Assembly: GCA_025200525.1 (NCBI GenBank)
Contig: CM045770.1
Span: 117,963,429-118,027,428, forward strand
Length of the DNA: 64,000 nucleotides
Origin: Camellia lanceoleosa
Taxonomy: Eukaryota; Streptophyta; Magnoliopsida; Ericales; Theaceae
Direction: 5' to 3'
Shown piece after piece: positions 42,987-55,044 of this stretch. The translations under genes were made by a program, and so were the position numbers. Numbering within the stretch: position 1 is the stretch's first letter; every line of letters starts with the position of its first letter. A model generated the notes under the pieces. It was not told where the DNA came from. It saw only the letters and a program-made list of their open reading frames with translations, and ran no database searches.

Positions 42987-45900
42987 TGTCATGACCCGAA
43001 CCCACCCCTAGAAGTTAGGAGCATAACTAGCCAATAATCATAAGATTACCTACAACCTTAGACAGAAAATCAAACATATTTATCAATATAGAGCCAAAAG
43101 CGGAAGCAAAAACACAAAGATTGTCCAATGAGCTGTGCATATGTGGCCAAATAAAAACATTTCACATATCTATAATAACTCACACATCACATACATAAGT
43201 AATTTATACATGTCCAGGATCATTCAGACTTGTCATAAGATAAACCAAAAACAATCTTAACAAAAACCAAGGTTATATACAAACTTTGTCACACATGACC
43301 ACAAAATAAAACAAAAAAGGAAAATCAAAAGCCTCATACGTGAGGTAACCTTGGCTGACTTCAAAAGCTCAGTACTCTTTCACAATTTCACTAGGGCTGG
43401 GCCTAGATATCCTGCTACTAACCTATATACATACAGATAAAGAGTGAACTAACGCCCAGTGAATAATACCTAAGTCAAGAGGTTAATGATTGAGATTTGT
43501 GTATAAATAAATCATACTTGTACTTAATACATATGAAACCCAATTCTCATTCACAACAGCCTTAAGCACATCATAACAGAACGACCTCGGGTCCAATCGA
43601 TTATAATCGAAACAACCTTTGGTCCAACTCATTCATTCATTCATAATCAAAACAACCTTTGGTCCAACATACTTATACGCGCGTTGATAATCATGATCAT
43701 GTTCACATTCGTATTCACATTCAAAATGACCTTTAGTCCACTTAATTCCTCGTTCGAAATGACCTTTGGTCCATAGTCATGATCATGTTCTCATACATAT
43801 TCATATTCATATTCAAAATGACCTTCGGTCCAATTAGTTCCTTATTCAATATGACCTTTGGTCCATTTAGCAAGCACACAAAACAACCTTTGATCTAATT
43901 CAAATATAAGATGACTTTAGACCTATCTTGTCAAACATTCTAGACAACCTTAGGCTCATTCTGTGTCCTTATCAAATATACCAAACGACCTTAAGTCCAT
44001 TTCATATTCCCATCAAACATACCAAACGACCTTGAGCCCATTCTGTATTCGTACAAAACGACCTTCAGTACAATCTTATAAGTTTGTGCTTATTAATCAC
44101 TTTTTCAAGCCATTTACGAATTAGACAGGTAGAATACTCATTCATAATACAAATTCATGAGTTCAGAAAGCTTACCGCATAGGTAGTATTTAGAAAGTAA
44201 CATATATGAAAATTTCTTTACTAAGATATTACTCACAGTGTTCAGATAGTTGATTCGTTCTCGCGATTGACCCTACACAATTCATAGCACATACGGAAAT
44301 CGGGGTCACAATACAATTCAATCCATTCTTTAATTTATGTCTCTTTCTTAGGCTTTTTTTGAACTCTTTAGTTCATTTAGAATGCTCAACGTATGTTTGA
44401 GAGTGCTCAGAAATGCAAAAGAACAGAAAATGAGGCATAAAACAACTTTTCAAAGTTTTTTAAAATAGAGCACTTCGCTCGAGCACAACATTGGTCACTC
44501 GAGCGAACCCCTTAGTCTGCAAAAGTATTGGATGCCCTCATTTTACGCCTGAGCCAACTTTTTGGTCGCTCGAGTCAAGATCGAAAATAAAGGCTAGTCG
44601 CTCAAGCAGTTTTTTGGTCGCTCGAGCCAACCTCTAATGTTTGCAAAAGTACTAGAAGCTCAAAATATACGTTCGAGCGACAGTTCTATCGCTTAAGCGA
44701 ACTGCTCGAATTTTCAGAATATTCTTGAGCTTCAAAACACATGTTTAAAAAGTGTAAACTTGTATGTTATGCTCTAAACTTCAACTATACAACCATAAGC
44801 ATGAATTCAATAGCCAACTCACAAAAATTGAAGCTCAAAACATCATGAATTCATCATGTATGTCCCATTTTGGTCCAATTTCCTTTCTAAAACTCTCTAC
44901 ACATGAAATTCAAGTCCATGGCCTCATGATTTATGCATGCATGAACTCAATGACCCACTTTTCATCTTAGACAACATAAACCATGCCTTAAAATGATATT
45001 TCATAACAAACTTATACATGATGTACAACATGATCTCATTTCCTACAATTTTTGTTCAATTCATGCATTTAACTACATATTCTTCTTGAATTTACAATTA
45101 CTTGACTTAAACTCATGAATTAAGGGTCAATTACTCACTTGGAGACTTTAATTCTTCCAACTCTAGAAAATTTTTGAGCCTAGCTTCCCAAATCTTCAAT
45201 CTCGAAGTCAATTCCTTCAAGTTCTTGCCTTCCTCTCTCTAAAATGGTGTTCTCTCTCTCTAAATTGTATAACCTCACCAAGACTTGAAGATGAGCTCAA
45301 ATATATGAGCTCAAACATTAATTAGTCCTATATATAGTGGGCGATTAGCTTTGACTAATAATCTTAATTAAGGTTAAGCAATTACACTTATTTTAATTAC
45401 TTTAATCTAATTTTTTTAATCCGAATCAATTTTTAATCGAATTTCACCGTAGGCTTTAAAACTTATGCTAACCATAACTGAGAGGGCAATTTATATGCAA
45501 ATTGGGCCGAGCTGGGTATTGGGCCTTAGGGCCGAAATAAAGAGGGCCGAGTGGAAGGTCCATGTAGGATACTCCGGTTTGGAGAAGTAACTTGGAAGAT
45601 AGACCGGTCACACAGCCGAGGTGGTTAGCTCGGTTGTGGAAGGACTGAGCTCTACTCCGGTTGAGTGAAGTAGCACGGAGGTTTCGGCCTTCGATGGTTA
45701 CTTCGGTTATAGCATGTGAGGAACCGAAGTAGCTATGGTTCCAAAGATAGCACGGTTTTAATTCCCTTATGTCTAGCTCGGTCTTAGTATGGGAAAACCG
45801 AGGTAAGGAAGAGTGAGGTAACGGCCGAATTAATAGTTACTTCGGTCCTGAAGTAGTCCGGCCATAAGAAGAACCATCTCACTTGGTTTAAGCAGTGAGG

Positions 45901-46471
45901 GGGGTGTTGGAGGATAAGCATTGTCTTCCAGGAATATGAATCCAAGGAGGACTTTATGCAAGGAGGAGTAATCCTAGAAGGACTCTACACTTGGAGGAAA
46001 AAGAGTCCTACCAGGATTGTGCTACGCGAAACCTATATAAGCTCACCAATATCACCTTCGGAGAGGTAATGCAACTTTTGCTCCCTGAATACATTGAGCT
46101 TTTGCCTTCCTGTCTTGCTTACTGACTTAGGCATCGGAGAGGTTTCCGGCACACACCCGCCGGCTAGCTCACGTTTGTATTTTCAGGTGGTAGAACGACG
46201 TCGTACGAGGAACGCAGACTTGATCAACAGGATTATACGAGAAGGTGAATTTCTTTCCCGTACAATAACGGTGTGGTCAATTTTGGTTTCTATCACCTCT
46301 ACGACCCTCAATTTCAGTTTATTACAGAATACAGAATAGATTTTCCTACGATGAACAAATATAAATTCAAAAATGTATATAATCACATACTTAGCATCCA
46401 AATTCATATTAAGCACATAATCACAAGTGTAATTAAAGATTAACGGCATAACACAAAATGGGGTTGTCACA
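42987..46471 (-). mobile_element. Element F: solo LTR, Ty3/gypsy type, interrupted by G
   Basis: Plus-strand limits TGTCATGACCCG and GGGGTTGTCACA, flanked by CTGGT (42982-42986) and CTAGT (46472-46476), a 5-bp duplication with one mismatch. Without G it is about 2.7 kb. On the minus strand it ends GGGTTCGGGTCATGACA, close to A and E. A TATATATA box near 45333-45342 is followed by a GA-rich leader at 45260-45230, so transcription would run leftward. It has CTCGAGCG-like motifs (44465-44712) and an array of about fourteen GACCTTNGGTCC units (43580-44075). Confidence 0.85.
45479..46264 (+). mobile_element. Element G: solo LTR nested in F
   Basis: 786 bp from TGAGAGGGCAATT to CTTTCCCGTACA with a perfect 5-bp duplication ATAAC (45474-45478, 46265-46269). 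A TATA box CCTATATAAGC (about 46031-46041) lies in the distal part, and 'ttactgacttaggcatcgga' near 46120 resembles the U5-proximal motif seen in Tat/Ogre-type and other plant Ty3/gypsy LTRs. GC content is well above the surrounding F sequence. Open frame 46094-46339 overlaps its end and is not called. Confidence 0.85.
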
Positions 46472-46476
46472 CTAGT

Positions 46477-49400
46477 CCCACCTAATGGGTCCATGCCGAA
46501 TCGCCTGATATATTAGGCTTTGCTATTCGACACAGGTACTTGTCATTCAACAATCCCCGATATTTTCATGCTTATTCAGACATCTATTTGGCAAACACAT
46601 AGTCTGGTGGGCTTTGGCCTTATTCAGCCCATTTTAAACGAGTTTGGATACTCTGTTGGCCGTTTTCAAGTATATCCTCTTTTTGGCTCCCATAATATTT
46701 AATGAACACATTTTCAGTACACAAATAAATAAATAAACAATTCAATACACACCTCTTTATTCAAATAATACATTCATCTTCAATTTTAAAAATTCTAATT
46801 TTTCTTCCACTTACCCACCCCTCTTTTGCCGTTATTGCCCCCACTCTTAGCCCTCTATTTCCACCACCACTACCACTTTTAGCTCATCCCCTTCCATCTT
46901 AGACCTTCACAATAAATCTCAAAAGTGGGTAGTTCACAGCGAAAGGCTTGTAAGAGTGTATGTTCATGTCAGAAGGTGGTTGCAAGCAGGGCCAAAGTGA
47001 CGATGTGAGGAGATGGCGGATGAGAAATGTGGCACTAGCGATAGAAGATGTTTGTGATGATTTTAAAATTATCATTTGGATGAAAGAAGATAAGGTATTG
47101 TAATATTTTTATTTTAAGATAAAATTATATTAAATTATTTTTATTAAATATATAAATAGAGAGAAATTGATATATGAAAATAAAATTACGCTTTTATTTT
47201 TCATGTATAAATTCCACCACGAGTCCAAAGACCAAAATGTAAATCAACAAAACATTTCATGACCATAGATCATGCCAAATTTCTAATTTCCATCACGTCT
47301 TTTTTTAGAAAATGTTGATATAAAATTTTGAGAAAATTATAAAAAAATAAAAAATAAAAAAAAATCCTAATACCTTATTATAAAATAAAATTTTGAGTTT
47401 TAAATTTTATCTATTTAAATCATAAACTTTTAATTTATTTTTAATCTAAATCATTCATTAATTTTCATTAAAAAAAAAAATTGACGGAAAAATGATATCT
47501 TAACCATTAAACTAAAGCTTCGTTTGGCATTAGCTAATATAGTCAACTTTTTTGTATTAAGACTTTTTTAGCCTCGTTTAGTTTGAATTTTTTGACTTTT
47601 TTAACTTTTGTGAGAGAAAAAGTATAATGGTTATATATTTGATGTGATATTTTGTTTTATTAGTTTATTTAGCCTATTTTGTCATTTAATACTTTTTTAA
47701 CCCCAAAATGACAACTAAACTAGGGCTAAATGTAGTTGTACATAAAATGCATAAAATATCATTTTTCATTGTATTTAATGACTAATATATATATATTTTT
47801 TCTATAGGTTTAACTTAATGAAAAGAGACAGATGATTTAAATAGAAAATAAATTAAAAAATTAGAACTTAAATTGACAGAATTAAAACTAATGATTATTT
47901 TGTTATAACGATTAACTCATATTTTTTTCCCTTTATATCTTTTCCAAATTTTTTTTATAGAAAATATAGAAGGGACTGTCAGATGTTCATTTTCCATGAC
48001 CAAAGAATTGTAGCAACATTTTGTCCAAAAAAAATACAGAGTTTTTATTTCAGTTTTAAATTCATTTCATAAAATACTTGTTTGGAATTCTGGTGTATTC
48101 GGGTTAAGCATAACTTAATTCAAAATTCAAACCGTAGAACTGAGTTGCTTATTTTTTAGAGTTGGTTTGAAAACTTTTAATATATATTTTTTTTTATATA
48201 AAAAAAATGTTTAAAAAAGTAAAGGGAATAAGTTAACTTTTTATATTAACTTTTTAATTTTTTTTTGTTGATTAATTTAACCTACTCCCAAAGCCTTGAA
48301 TCAAGGGAAAATTATAAATACATAGAGTAGTGGAAAAAAAAATTACATTACAAATGGATTTTTTTGTTTTTTTGTTTTCTTTGTAACTCTAACACAGAGA
48401 AAGAATTGCACCAAATACGTGAATGAATTTGCACTGTGCACACAGGAGAGTTACACCACTATGAAAATATAATTTTTTTCCCACTTCTCGACTGAAATGC
48501 AATTTCCCCTCAAATCAATGTATTGATATCAAAGCAACTCATCATATAGATATTTAAGAACCCATTTGGAAACTAACTATTTTAATTAATTTTTTTAATT
48601 TTTGCAAAAAAACATACAAAAAAAGAAAAAAGTAAAAGGAAGAAGATAAAAACCAAACTCCCAGACGGGGTAAATGATTTAGTTCACGAGTTCTCTGAAT
48701 TTATTGTATAAATGCTGGTTGGCGGTTGCTGTCAACGGGAGTAGTGGTAGTTGATATGAGGATGAGAAGATGAACTTGAAGATGGACAAAGACTAACAAC
48801 AACAAACAAACAAATAAATAAATAAAAGAAAATTTTAGCTAAAACTTTTTCGTTGGTTTTTTATTTGGTAAAAAAAACAATCCGATTTATTTTGCTTCAT
48901 AAACCCTCTAGGGAGGAGGTGCATAATTTGAGTAAGGACAAACTAAAAAAATAAAATAAAATTGGACAATATTAACATGTTACTATTAAATAGAGTAACA
49001 TGTTACTTTTTACATCAATTTTGACAGTAATATATTATTTTTTTTTTAAATTTCATAGTCAATATAAATCTTATTTGATAGATTTTGATTAGAGAATTAT
49101 AAAAATACTAATTTTATTAAAAACCGACATTTAGATCAAAAGTTATATTATTTTAAAGTTTTATATTTTGGTAATAGTGATATGTGTTGAATTTTTCAAA
49201 GAAAATTTTTGTGTGTTTGCCCTTAATATATTAAAGTTTTATTATAAGGGAGTTCTCCCCCCCCCCCCCCCCCACCCAAAAAAAAAAAAAAAAAAAAAGA
49301 ACCGAATTTTTATTATAAAATTTGATTTATTTTTGTTTTTAACATATATTTTTTCAAAATCAACTTAAATATTTTAGGAAAAATTAGGGGGGATCATTTG

Positions 49401-50119
49401 TATAAGAGTTCAAGTATAACAACAATTTATTTGGTAGTTAAAGCCTCTAGAATTTCGAACACTAGAATTATAAGAAAACATTTTACTTTAAAGACAATAA
49501 TAACCTTGCAGCCCTAAACCTCCTTTTTCTAGAACTATTTCTTACGTTATTTTCTTTTTTCTCATCATGCTTCAGATTTACGACCACTATCACTACCATC
49601 ATTACTATGACCAATCATAGCATCATCTACTATTATTATTGTCATCGTCTACCAATACTACCAAATCTATTACCATCATCGATTAGCCACCGTCATCGCC
49701 ACTGTTACCATCCCTTAACTATTATTCTATTCATATCTTCATCAAGTTTATTTGTGACAACGAAATGACTTCCACAATCTCTTTTCATGTATATGTTTAT
49801 TTGTTCTTTTTTTCTCTCGTTCTTCTCTTTCTTTCTGTTATCTCTCTCTTATTTTTCTCTATTCTCTCTCCATCACACAATAAAAGTTCACGTTAGTGAA
49901 ATTTCACTCAGAGAGTAAATGAAATTGTACTTAAAATTCATTATTTTAGAACACTCAATTTGAATTCTTTATATATAAATTTGAAATTGGAGACTTAATT
50001 TTTTGTAATTATTTTCAAATTTTTTATTTTTTAATAGAAATTTGTTTGAGTTTGGTTAGTAAAATTTTCACGGTGCAAATCAATAAAATTTTACCGTGCT
50101 TTCATTGACTTTCCTAATG
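46477..50119. other. Spacer, AT-rich, with minor repeats
   Basis: No gene recognised. A segment at about 47515-47735 ('gcttcgtttggcattag' then 'acttttgtgagag') resembles part of the repeat at 58393-58783. A C-run followed by an A-run lies at about 49257-49298. Confidence 0.45.
49257..49298 (+). repeat. Poly-C followed by poly-A homopolymer block
   Basis: About 17 C, 'accc', then more than 20 A. A second block of the same kind is at 54980-55010. Length is unreliable in such runs. The open frame 49168-49368 reads through it and is not a gene. Confidence 0.8.
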
Positions 50120-50122
50120 AAA

Positions 50123-51350
50123 CACTACAAAAAAAAGCACTTTTGGCGACTAAAATTAAATTTTTCGTCGCTGAAAGTAGGGCTTTTGGCGACTAAAATC
50201 GAATTAATTAGTCGCCAAAATCGTCGTAATTGCCGACTAAAGCAGTTTAGTCACCAAAGATGTGGGTTTTAGCGACTAAAAGGAACTTTGGTCGCCGAAT
50301 GTAGGCCTTTACCGACTAAATGTTGTTTAGTAGCCAAAGTCCTTTGTTTTGGCAACTAAATATGATTTAGTAGCCAAAAGCGATGCTTTTGGCGACCAAA
50401 AAAAGTTTAATCGCCGATTATAGTTGTTTTGCCGACAAAACCCAATTTAGTCATTTGAAAGATGAAGGTTTTGGCTACAAAAACAAAATTAGTAGCTAAG
50501 GTCAAGCATTGCCGACTAAAATGTACTTTAGTCGCCCAAAGGAGAAGTTTTGGCGACTAAAATTCAGTTTAGTCGCCAAATGTGCTGTCCTTAGGCCGAA
50601 TTTCATTGTTTTAGCGACAGAAAAGAAAGTAGTAGCCAAAAAATGTATAATTGGCGACTAAAATTGAAATTTAGTCGCCAAAAATGCTATCCATTTTTTT
50701 TTATTAAATAATTTATTTTTTGCATAACATATATTAAATAAAAATTAATTATTTATACATATATAGTTTTGTATTAACACCGGCGAATATAGTATATAAA
50801 TAATATATGTTGCATTAATATTTGTGTGAGGGTATAGTGGCGTAGTGGGCAAAGAGTGTTGGTAAGAGTTGTGAATGTTGGGAAGTAAGTGGTCATGGGT
50901 TTAAAACTTGGTACCAGCGGAGGCCAAAAATTTTTTTTTTCTGAAAAGGCTTTCAGCGACTAAAGTTATTAGTCGCCAAACGTTTAACTCCGAAAATTTA
51001 AATAATAAAAAACTGCTATTGGCGACGAACAGGTTTAGTCGGGAAATGTATTAATAATAAAAAAAAATTAACTATTGGCGACTAACAGTTTAGTTGCCAA
51101 AGGTATACTTTCCAAAAATGAAATTGACTTGCGGCGACAAATTTTTTAGTCGCTGAATACCTGTCTATTGGCGACTAAAAACCTGTTAGTCGCCAAAGCT
51201 ATTCGCGACCAGATATTGGCGACTACAGCGGCAACTAAAATTTTTAGTCGGGAAAAGTGGAAAATCGACATTTGGCGACTAAAAATTGACTTTTGGCGAC
51301 TAAATTGGCGACTAAAAATTTAGTCGCCAAAAGTGTATTTTCTTGTAGTG
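50123..51350. mobile_element. Element H: non-autonomous CACTA transposon dense in GGCGACTAAA repeats
   Basis: 1228 bp starting CACTACAAAAAAAAGCAC and ending GTGTATTTTCTTGTAGTG, with 3-bp duplications AAA on both sides (50120-50122, 51351-51353). The inverted ends match over about 30 bp with few mismatches (CACTACAA, then CACTTTTGGCGACTAAA). About forty variants of GGCGACTAAA or TTTAGTCGCC in both orientations fill the two arms. The middle (50700-50930) is different and holds a tRNA-like A box and B box (see finding). No open frame. Confidence 0.9.
50834..50910 (+). promoter_or_regulatory. RNA polymerase III-like A and B boxes inside element H
   Basis: TGGCGTAGTGG (50838-50848) fits the tRNA/SINE A-box consensus TRGYNNARNNG. 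GGTTTAAAACT (50898-50908) is one or two bases from the B-box GGTTCRANNCC, about 50 bp downstream. The wording 'gtatagtggcgtagtggg' resembles 5' ends of plant tRNA-derived SINEs. Activity is not shown by sequence. Confidence 0.4.
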
Positions 51351-51353
51351 AAA

Positions 51354-52259
51354 ATTTTATGATTTTTTATTTTTATTTTTATTTTATTATTATTATTATT
51401 TTTTTAAGATTTTACATTGTTCATGAATCTTTTTTGATAAATCTTAATGAGATAATTATAAAAATAGAAATTTAGCAAAAAATAGAAATATAAATAAAGA
51501 ATTATTAAATTTTGAAAGTTTTCAAATCAAATCGTAGCACATTTTTGGAGAACCATACTAGTGTTGAAAAGTTTGTTGTCTTTATTCTTATACAAACTTA
51601 AAACGAAGGCAGAAAATTGTTGAAAACTCCAAGCTACGGAAGGTATAAAACATTAGGTTTAGTATATATTTTTTGTTAATGAGAGGGTAAAATAGTTTGG
51701 TGAAAAGTCATTTTATTTATTTTAAATGATATTTTGTTTATAATTTTGCCCTTTAATTTATATGTTGACTTTTTTTTAATTGATTTTTTTTTTTTTACTA
51801 TCTGTTCAAATTTATATCTATTTGTTCAATTTTTTTTAACTATCTATTCAAATATATATATATGTTAAATTTTTTTTCTTATTTGTTGAATTTTTTTTTC
51901 TTATCTATTCAATTTTTTTCCCTACCTATTCAAATTCTGTGGGTTTCTCTTTGTTCTTGTTTGTTTAAATTTATATTTGTTCAATTTTTTCCCTTTATCT
52001 GTTCAAATATGTGTTAATTTTTTATTATTTGTCCAAAAAATTTTCCTTATCTGTTCAAATTTTTAATCTTTTCTGTTGAAATTTTGATCATATCTTTTGA
52101 AATTTTATCTATATGAAATTATTGTCCTAATTTTTATTTGTACAATTCTTTTATCTATTCAACTTTTTTATCTGTCCAAACTTGGTAGAAAACCATAAAT
52201 TCAAACATTATCTGTTGGATTTTGACTCTTGTATAGATCTATTTGTTCAAACAAAAAAA

Positions 52260-52302
<43 letters not shown>

Positions 52303-53270
52303 TTGTTTTTCATCACTTACCCAATTTTCTACATACAAATCACAAGAAATCTTTCTCTAAACTAGAGATCAACACTTTATTCTTCAACAATCCAACCCAA
52401 ATCTCGATGACCCATAACGCTTTCAACAACAACAATGGGCAAGTTCAAGCAGATCTAATATATAGTAAAGCATATCTAACATATACTAACAGTTAAGATA
52501 GAAACTCAAATAAAATCAACCAAAAAAAAGATAGAGAAAGATCAAAGAAATGTGAAGAAACGAGATCAAGAACACTGTGAAATCGATCTCTACGTATGTG
52601 CACTAATCTACTTTTCGAGAGCTCATTCATTTTATCGATTACTCAGCCTTGATGCCCAAAATACTAGAGCAACAAAGAGAAATGCAATAACATAGGTACC
52701 ATTGCTCGAAGTATAGAATTAAAGACCACAATATAGCCTAGTGATTTCTTAGTGAGAGCCATTGAGGCATTTACATAAACACCTTACCAGAGTACCTCTC
52801 AAAACTCTATCTGGTTCTGGAATCATCTTTTCCAAACCCCAATTTCATATCTGTGTTGGAGGATAAAGAAATGAAGGGTGGTGATGATTTCATGAAGGTA
52901 TTGACGTGTTTAACGTTTGCGATAGGAAAGTCGGATATACCGACGGAGGTGTGTTAAAAATAATGTTTGTGTTATATAGATCAAGTTCAAGCTCCAGATC
53001 AAGCAAAGCAATCCTGAATATTTGTTTGCCATCTCAAATCTAAGGATGGAGACGCCGTTAACGGCGGCGATGGAAGCGAACGATCGCTAACAATGGCAAT
53101 AGAGAGGTTTTCGAAGAGTAGGGCTAGGGTTTGGGGCGCCGTGAGGGGGGTTTCCCTAAAGGACGTGGCAATTGATGGGGAATCAGAGTAGACAGCGGTA
53201 GAGGCTGAGAAGAGAGAGAGAGAGAGAGAGAGACGGTTTAACGTTTAAGGTTTGGTTTGAGTATATGGGT
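51354..53270. other. Spacer with (CA)n microsatellite and a GC-richer leader-like block
   Basis: The (CA)n run lies at about 52262-52300. At 53041-53160 (minus strand) AAACCCTAGCCC and GCCGCCGTTAACGGCG occur in a GC-richer block that resembles a plant 5' leader. An ATG follows at about 53037 ('MANKYSGLLC') but is open for only about 40 codons and has no known domain. A (GA)n run is at 53213-53233. Confidence 0.4.
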
Positions 53271-53279
53271 GTTTTGAGA

Positions 53280-54391
53280 GAGTCTGGATCGTCTGCCACG
53301 ATTTTCTGCGGCAACTCTTGTAGCGGCCCAAAACAATGTCGTTTTGGATCTTCTTCTTTTTTTTAATTTTTGTTTTCTTCTTTTCACCTCTTTTCTTCTC
53401 TATCTAAGTTTTGAATCGTAGGATTCAAAGCACTTCACGAACAGATGAACAAGGAGACAAAGTCGCCATTGACGATCATATAGCTAGGCGGCGACGACAA
53501 CAACAACAGCGACGGTAAGACAATGACGATAACGGCGGAGACACACCTGAAATCCAAATATAAAAATATGAAAAAAAAAATTGAATCAATTTCCATGGAA
53601 AGTAAACAACAAAACAAGAAACTTCAATTTTCAATTGTAGAAAAAAAAAGAAAAAAATTGATCCTGGGTTTGGTTAGCTTCAACATTTTTTGGTTTTTGA
53701 GGATCATAGAAAATATAAAGAAATATTAGTTTTTTTGGTTTGTAGAAACAATCAAAGAGGAGAGAGAAAAGTAAGAAGGAAGGTAAATGAAAAGACAGAG
53801 AGCAATATTCTTTGTTCCTTCTTTCTTCTTCTTCTTCTTTGTTCCTTCTTCTCGGTTGCTTCTGGTTTTTTTTTTTTTTTAGTTTGGCCCCAAACCCAAT
53901 CTTCATCACTGTGTTCATCATCTTCAATTAATATTATAGTCCCTCTTTGATTTCTCTTTTGGCTTGTTCATCTCCATCATTAAGCAATAAAGCCAACACA
54001 ACCCATCTCTTCAAATTTGATTTTTCTTTTTCTTTTTCTTCAAAACTTTTTAACTACCAGCAAGAGACCTTTACTTCTTCTCTACATTAGATCTAGTTCT
54101 TCCCCAAGCATTCCATGAAATCTGGGTTCTTCTCTTCATATGTTAGTCGTTGTTGCCTCGCCACCGCCATCACCCTCTTCTTCATCAAGAAATGTGTAAA
54201 GTCAATAGCTTCACAGATTTCTGTTTCTGCTCTCTTTCTCTTGCCTCTTTGTTTTGTTAGGGTTTGGTTCTCAAATGTTTGAGAGAGAAAAGAAAGGGGG
54301 AAGGAAAAAAAAAAAGAAAGAGTCCAAAATGACGTCATTTTGGACAGCCGCAGGAGCTGCAGTAGGAAATCGTAGCAGACGATCCAGACTC
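53280..54391. mobile_element. Mutator-like element (MULE), non-autonomous
   Basis: 1112 bp with terminal inverted repeats of about 70 bp (left GAGTCTGGATCGTCTGC, right in inverted orientation the same; mismatches scattered inside) and a perfect 9-bp target duplication GTTTTGAGA (53271-53279, 54392-54400). A 9-bp duplication and long TIRs starting with G are characteristic of Mutator. Each TIR ends inward in a CCAAAA..ACGTC..TTTTGG palindrome followed by a pyrimidine tract. No MURA transposase is present. The interior may contain captured host DNA (a GC-richer 'ggcggcgacgacaac' stretch near 53490), but no gene was identified. Confidence 0.9.
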
Positions 54392-54455
54392 GTTTTGAGA
54401 ACTTGGTTCAAAGTAGATTTTTTGATTTTTTTTTTTTTGATTTTTGATATTTTTT

Positions 54456-54646
54456 AAAAAACACGTGTAAAAAAATTGAGAGATAATATGACTCAACAAA
54501 AAATCAAAAAGTTAAAAATTTGACTTTTAACCAACTTGCCAAAATGGGCCGGAATATGGCCTCTTTTGAAAACTGATTTAAAAGTCACTTTCTAACTTTA
54601 ACTTATGTTGGATCATATCATTTCTTACATTTTTTGCACGTTTTTT
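54456..54646. repeat. Hairpin MITE
   Basis: The left arm (aaaacacgtgtaaaaaa ... ttgacttttaaccaactt ... gggcc) is mirrored by the right arm (ggcctcttttgaaaactg ... agtcactttctaacttta ... gcacgttttttc) around a centre near 54550. Arms of roughly 85-90 bp with moderate identity. Confidence 0.6.
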
Positions 54647-54857
54647 CAAAAAGAGCTAAAAAAAAGTTAAAAGTTAGCTTTTAATCAATTTCTCAAAATA
54701 CCTTTATATATATATATATATATAGTATTTTAGTTATTTTTATCTAAACTTAATAAAATATTTTGATTAAGTAAAATTCAAATTTAAATTTGTCAACCGA
54801 GTGTGCAAACGAAGGAGTTGGAATAAAAAAATTCCCCTTTTTAAATAACTCAAAGTT

Positions 54858-54862
54858 TAAAG

Positions 54863-54905
<43 letters not shown>
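54858..54905 (+). repeat. (AAT)n microsatellite
   Basis: About fifteen uninterrupted AAT units. Confidence 0.9.
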
Positions 54906-54907
<2 letters not shown>

Positions 54908-54979
54908 GGTCTAAAAAACAAGCTGAATTTTTAGACTAATAAAATATTAAAAACTAGAACAAAGACAAAGAAAAAGAAC

Positions 54980-55010
54980 CCCCCCCCCCCCCCCCAAAAA
55001 AAAAAAAAAA
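54980..55010 (+). repeat. Poly-C followed by poly-A block
   Basis: About 17 C followed directly by about 14 A, the same arrangement as at 49257-49298. Confidence 0.8.
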
Positions 55011-55044
55011 CCAATTTTATAATTTTTTTTCTTTTTTTTTTTTA

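Noticed and set aside
46094..46339. 81-codon open frame near the end of element G
   Set aside because: It crosses the LTR end and target duplication of G into F, so it cannot be an ancestral gene.
50834..50910. A genuine tRNA gene
   Set aside because: The boxes are present but no cloverleaf (acceptor, anticodon or T-stem pairing) could be formed around them.
52182..52496. 104-codon open frame with a His/Thr repeat
   Set aside because: The repeat is the (CA)n microsatellite read as codons; nothing else in the frame is recognisable.
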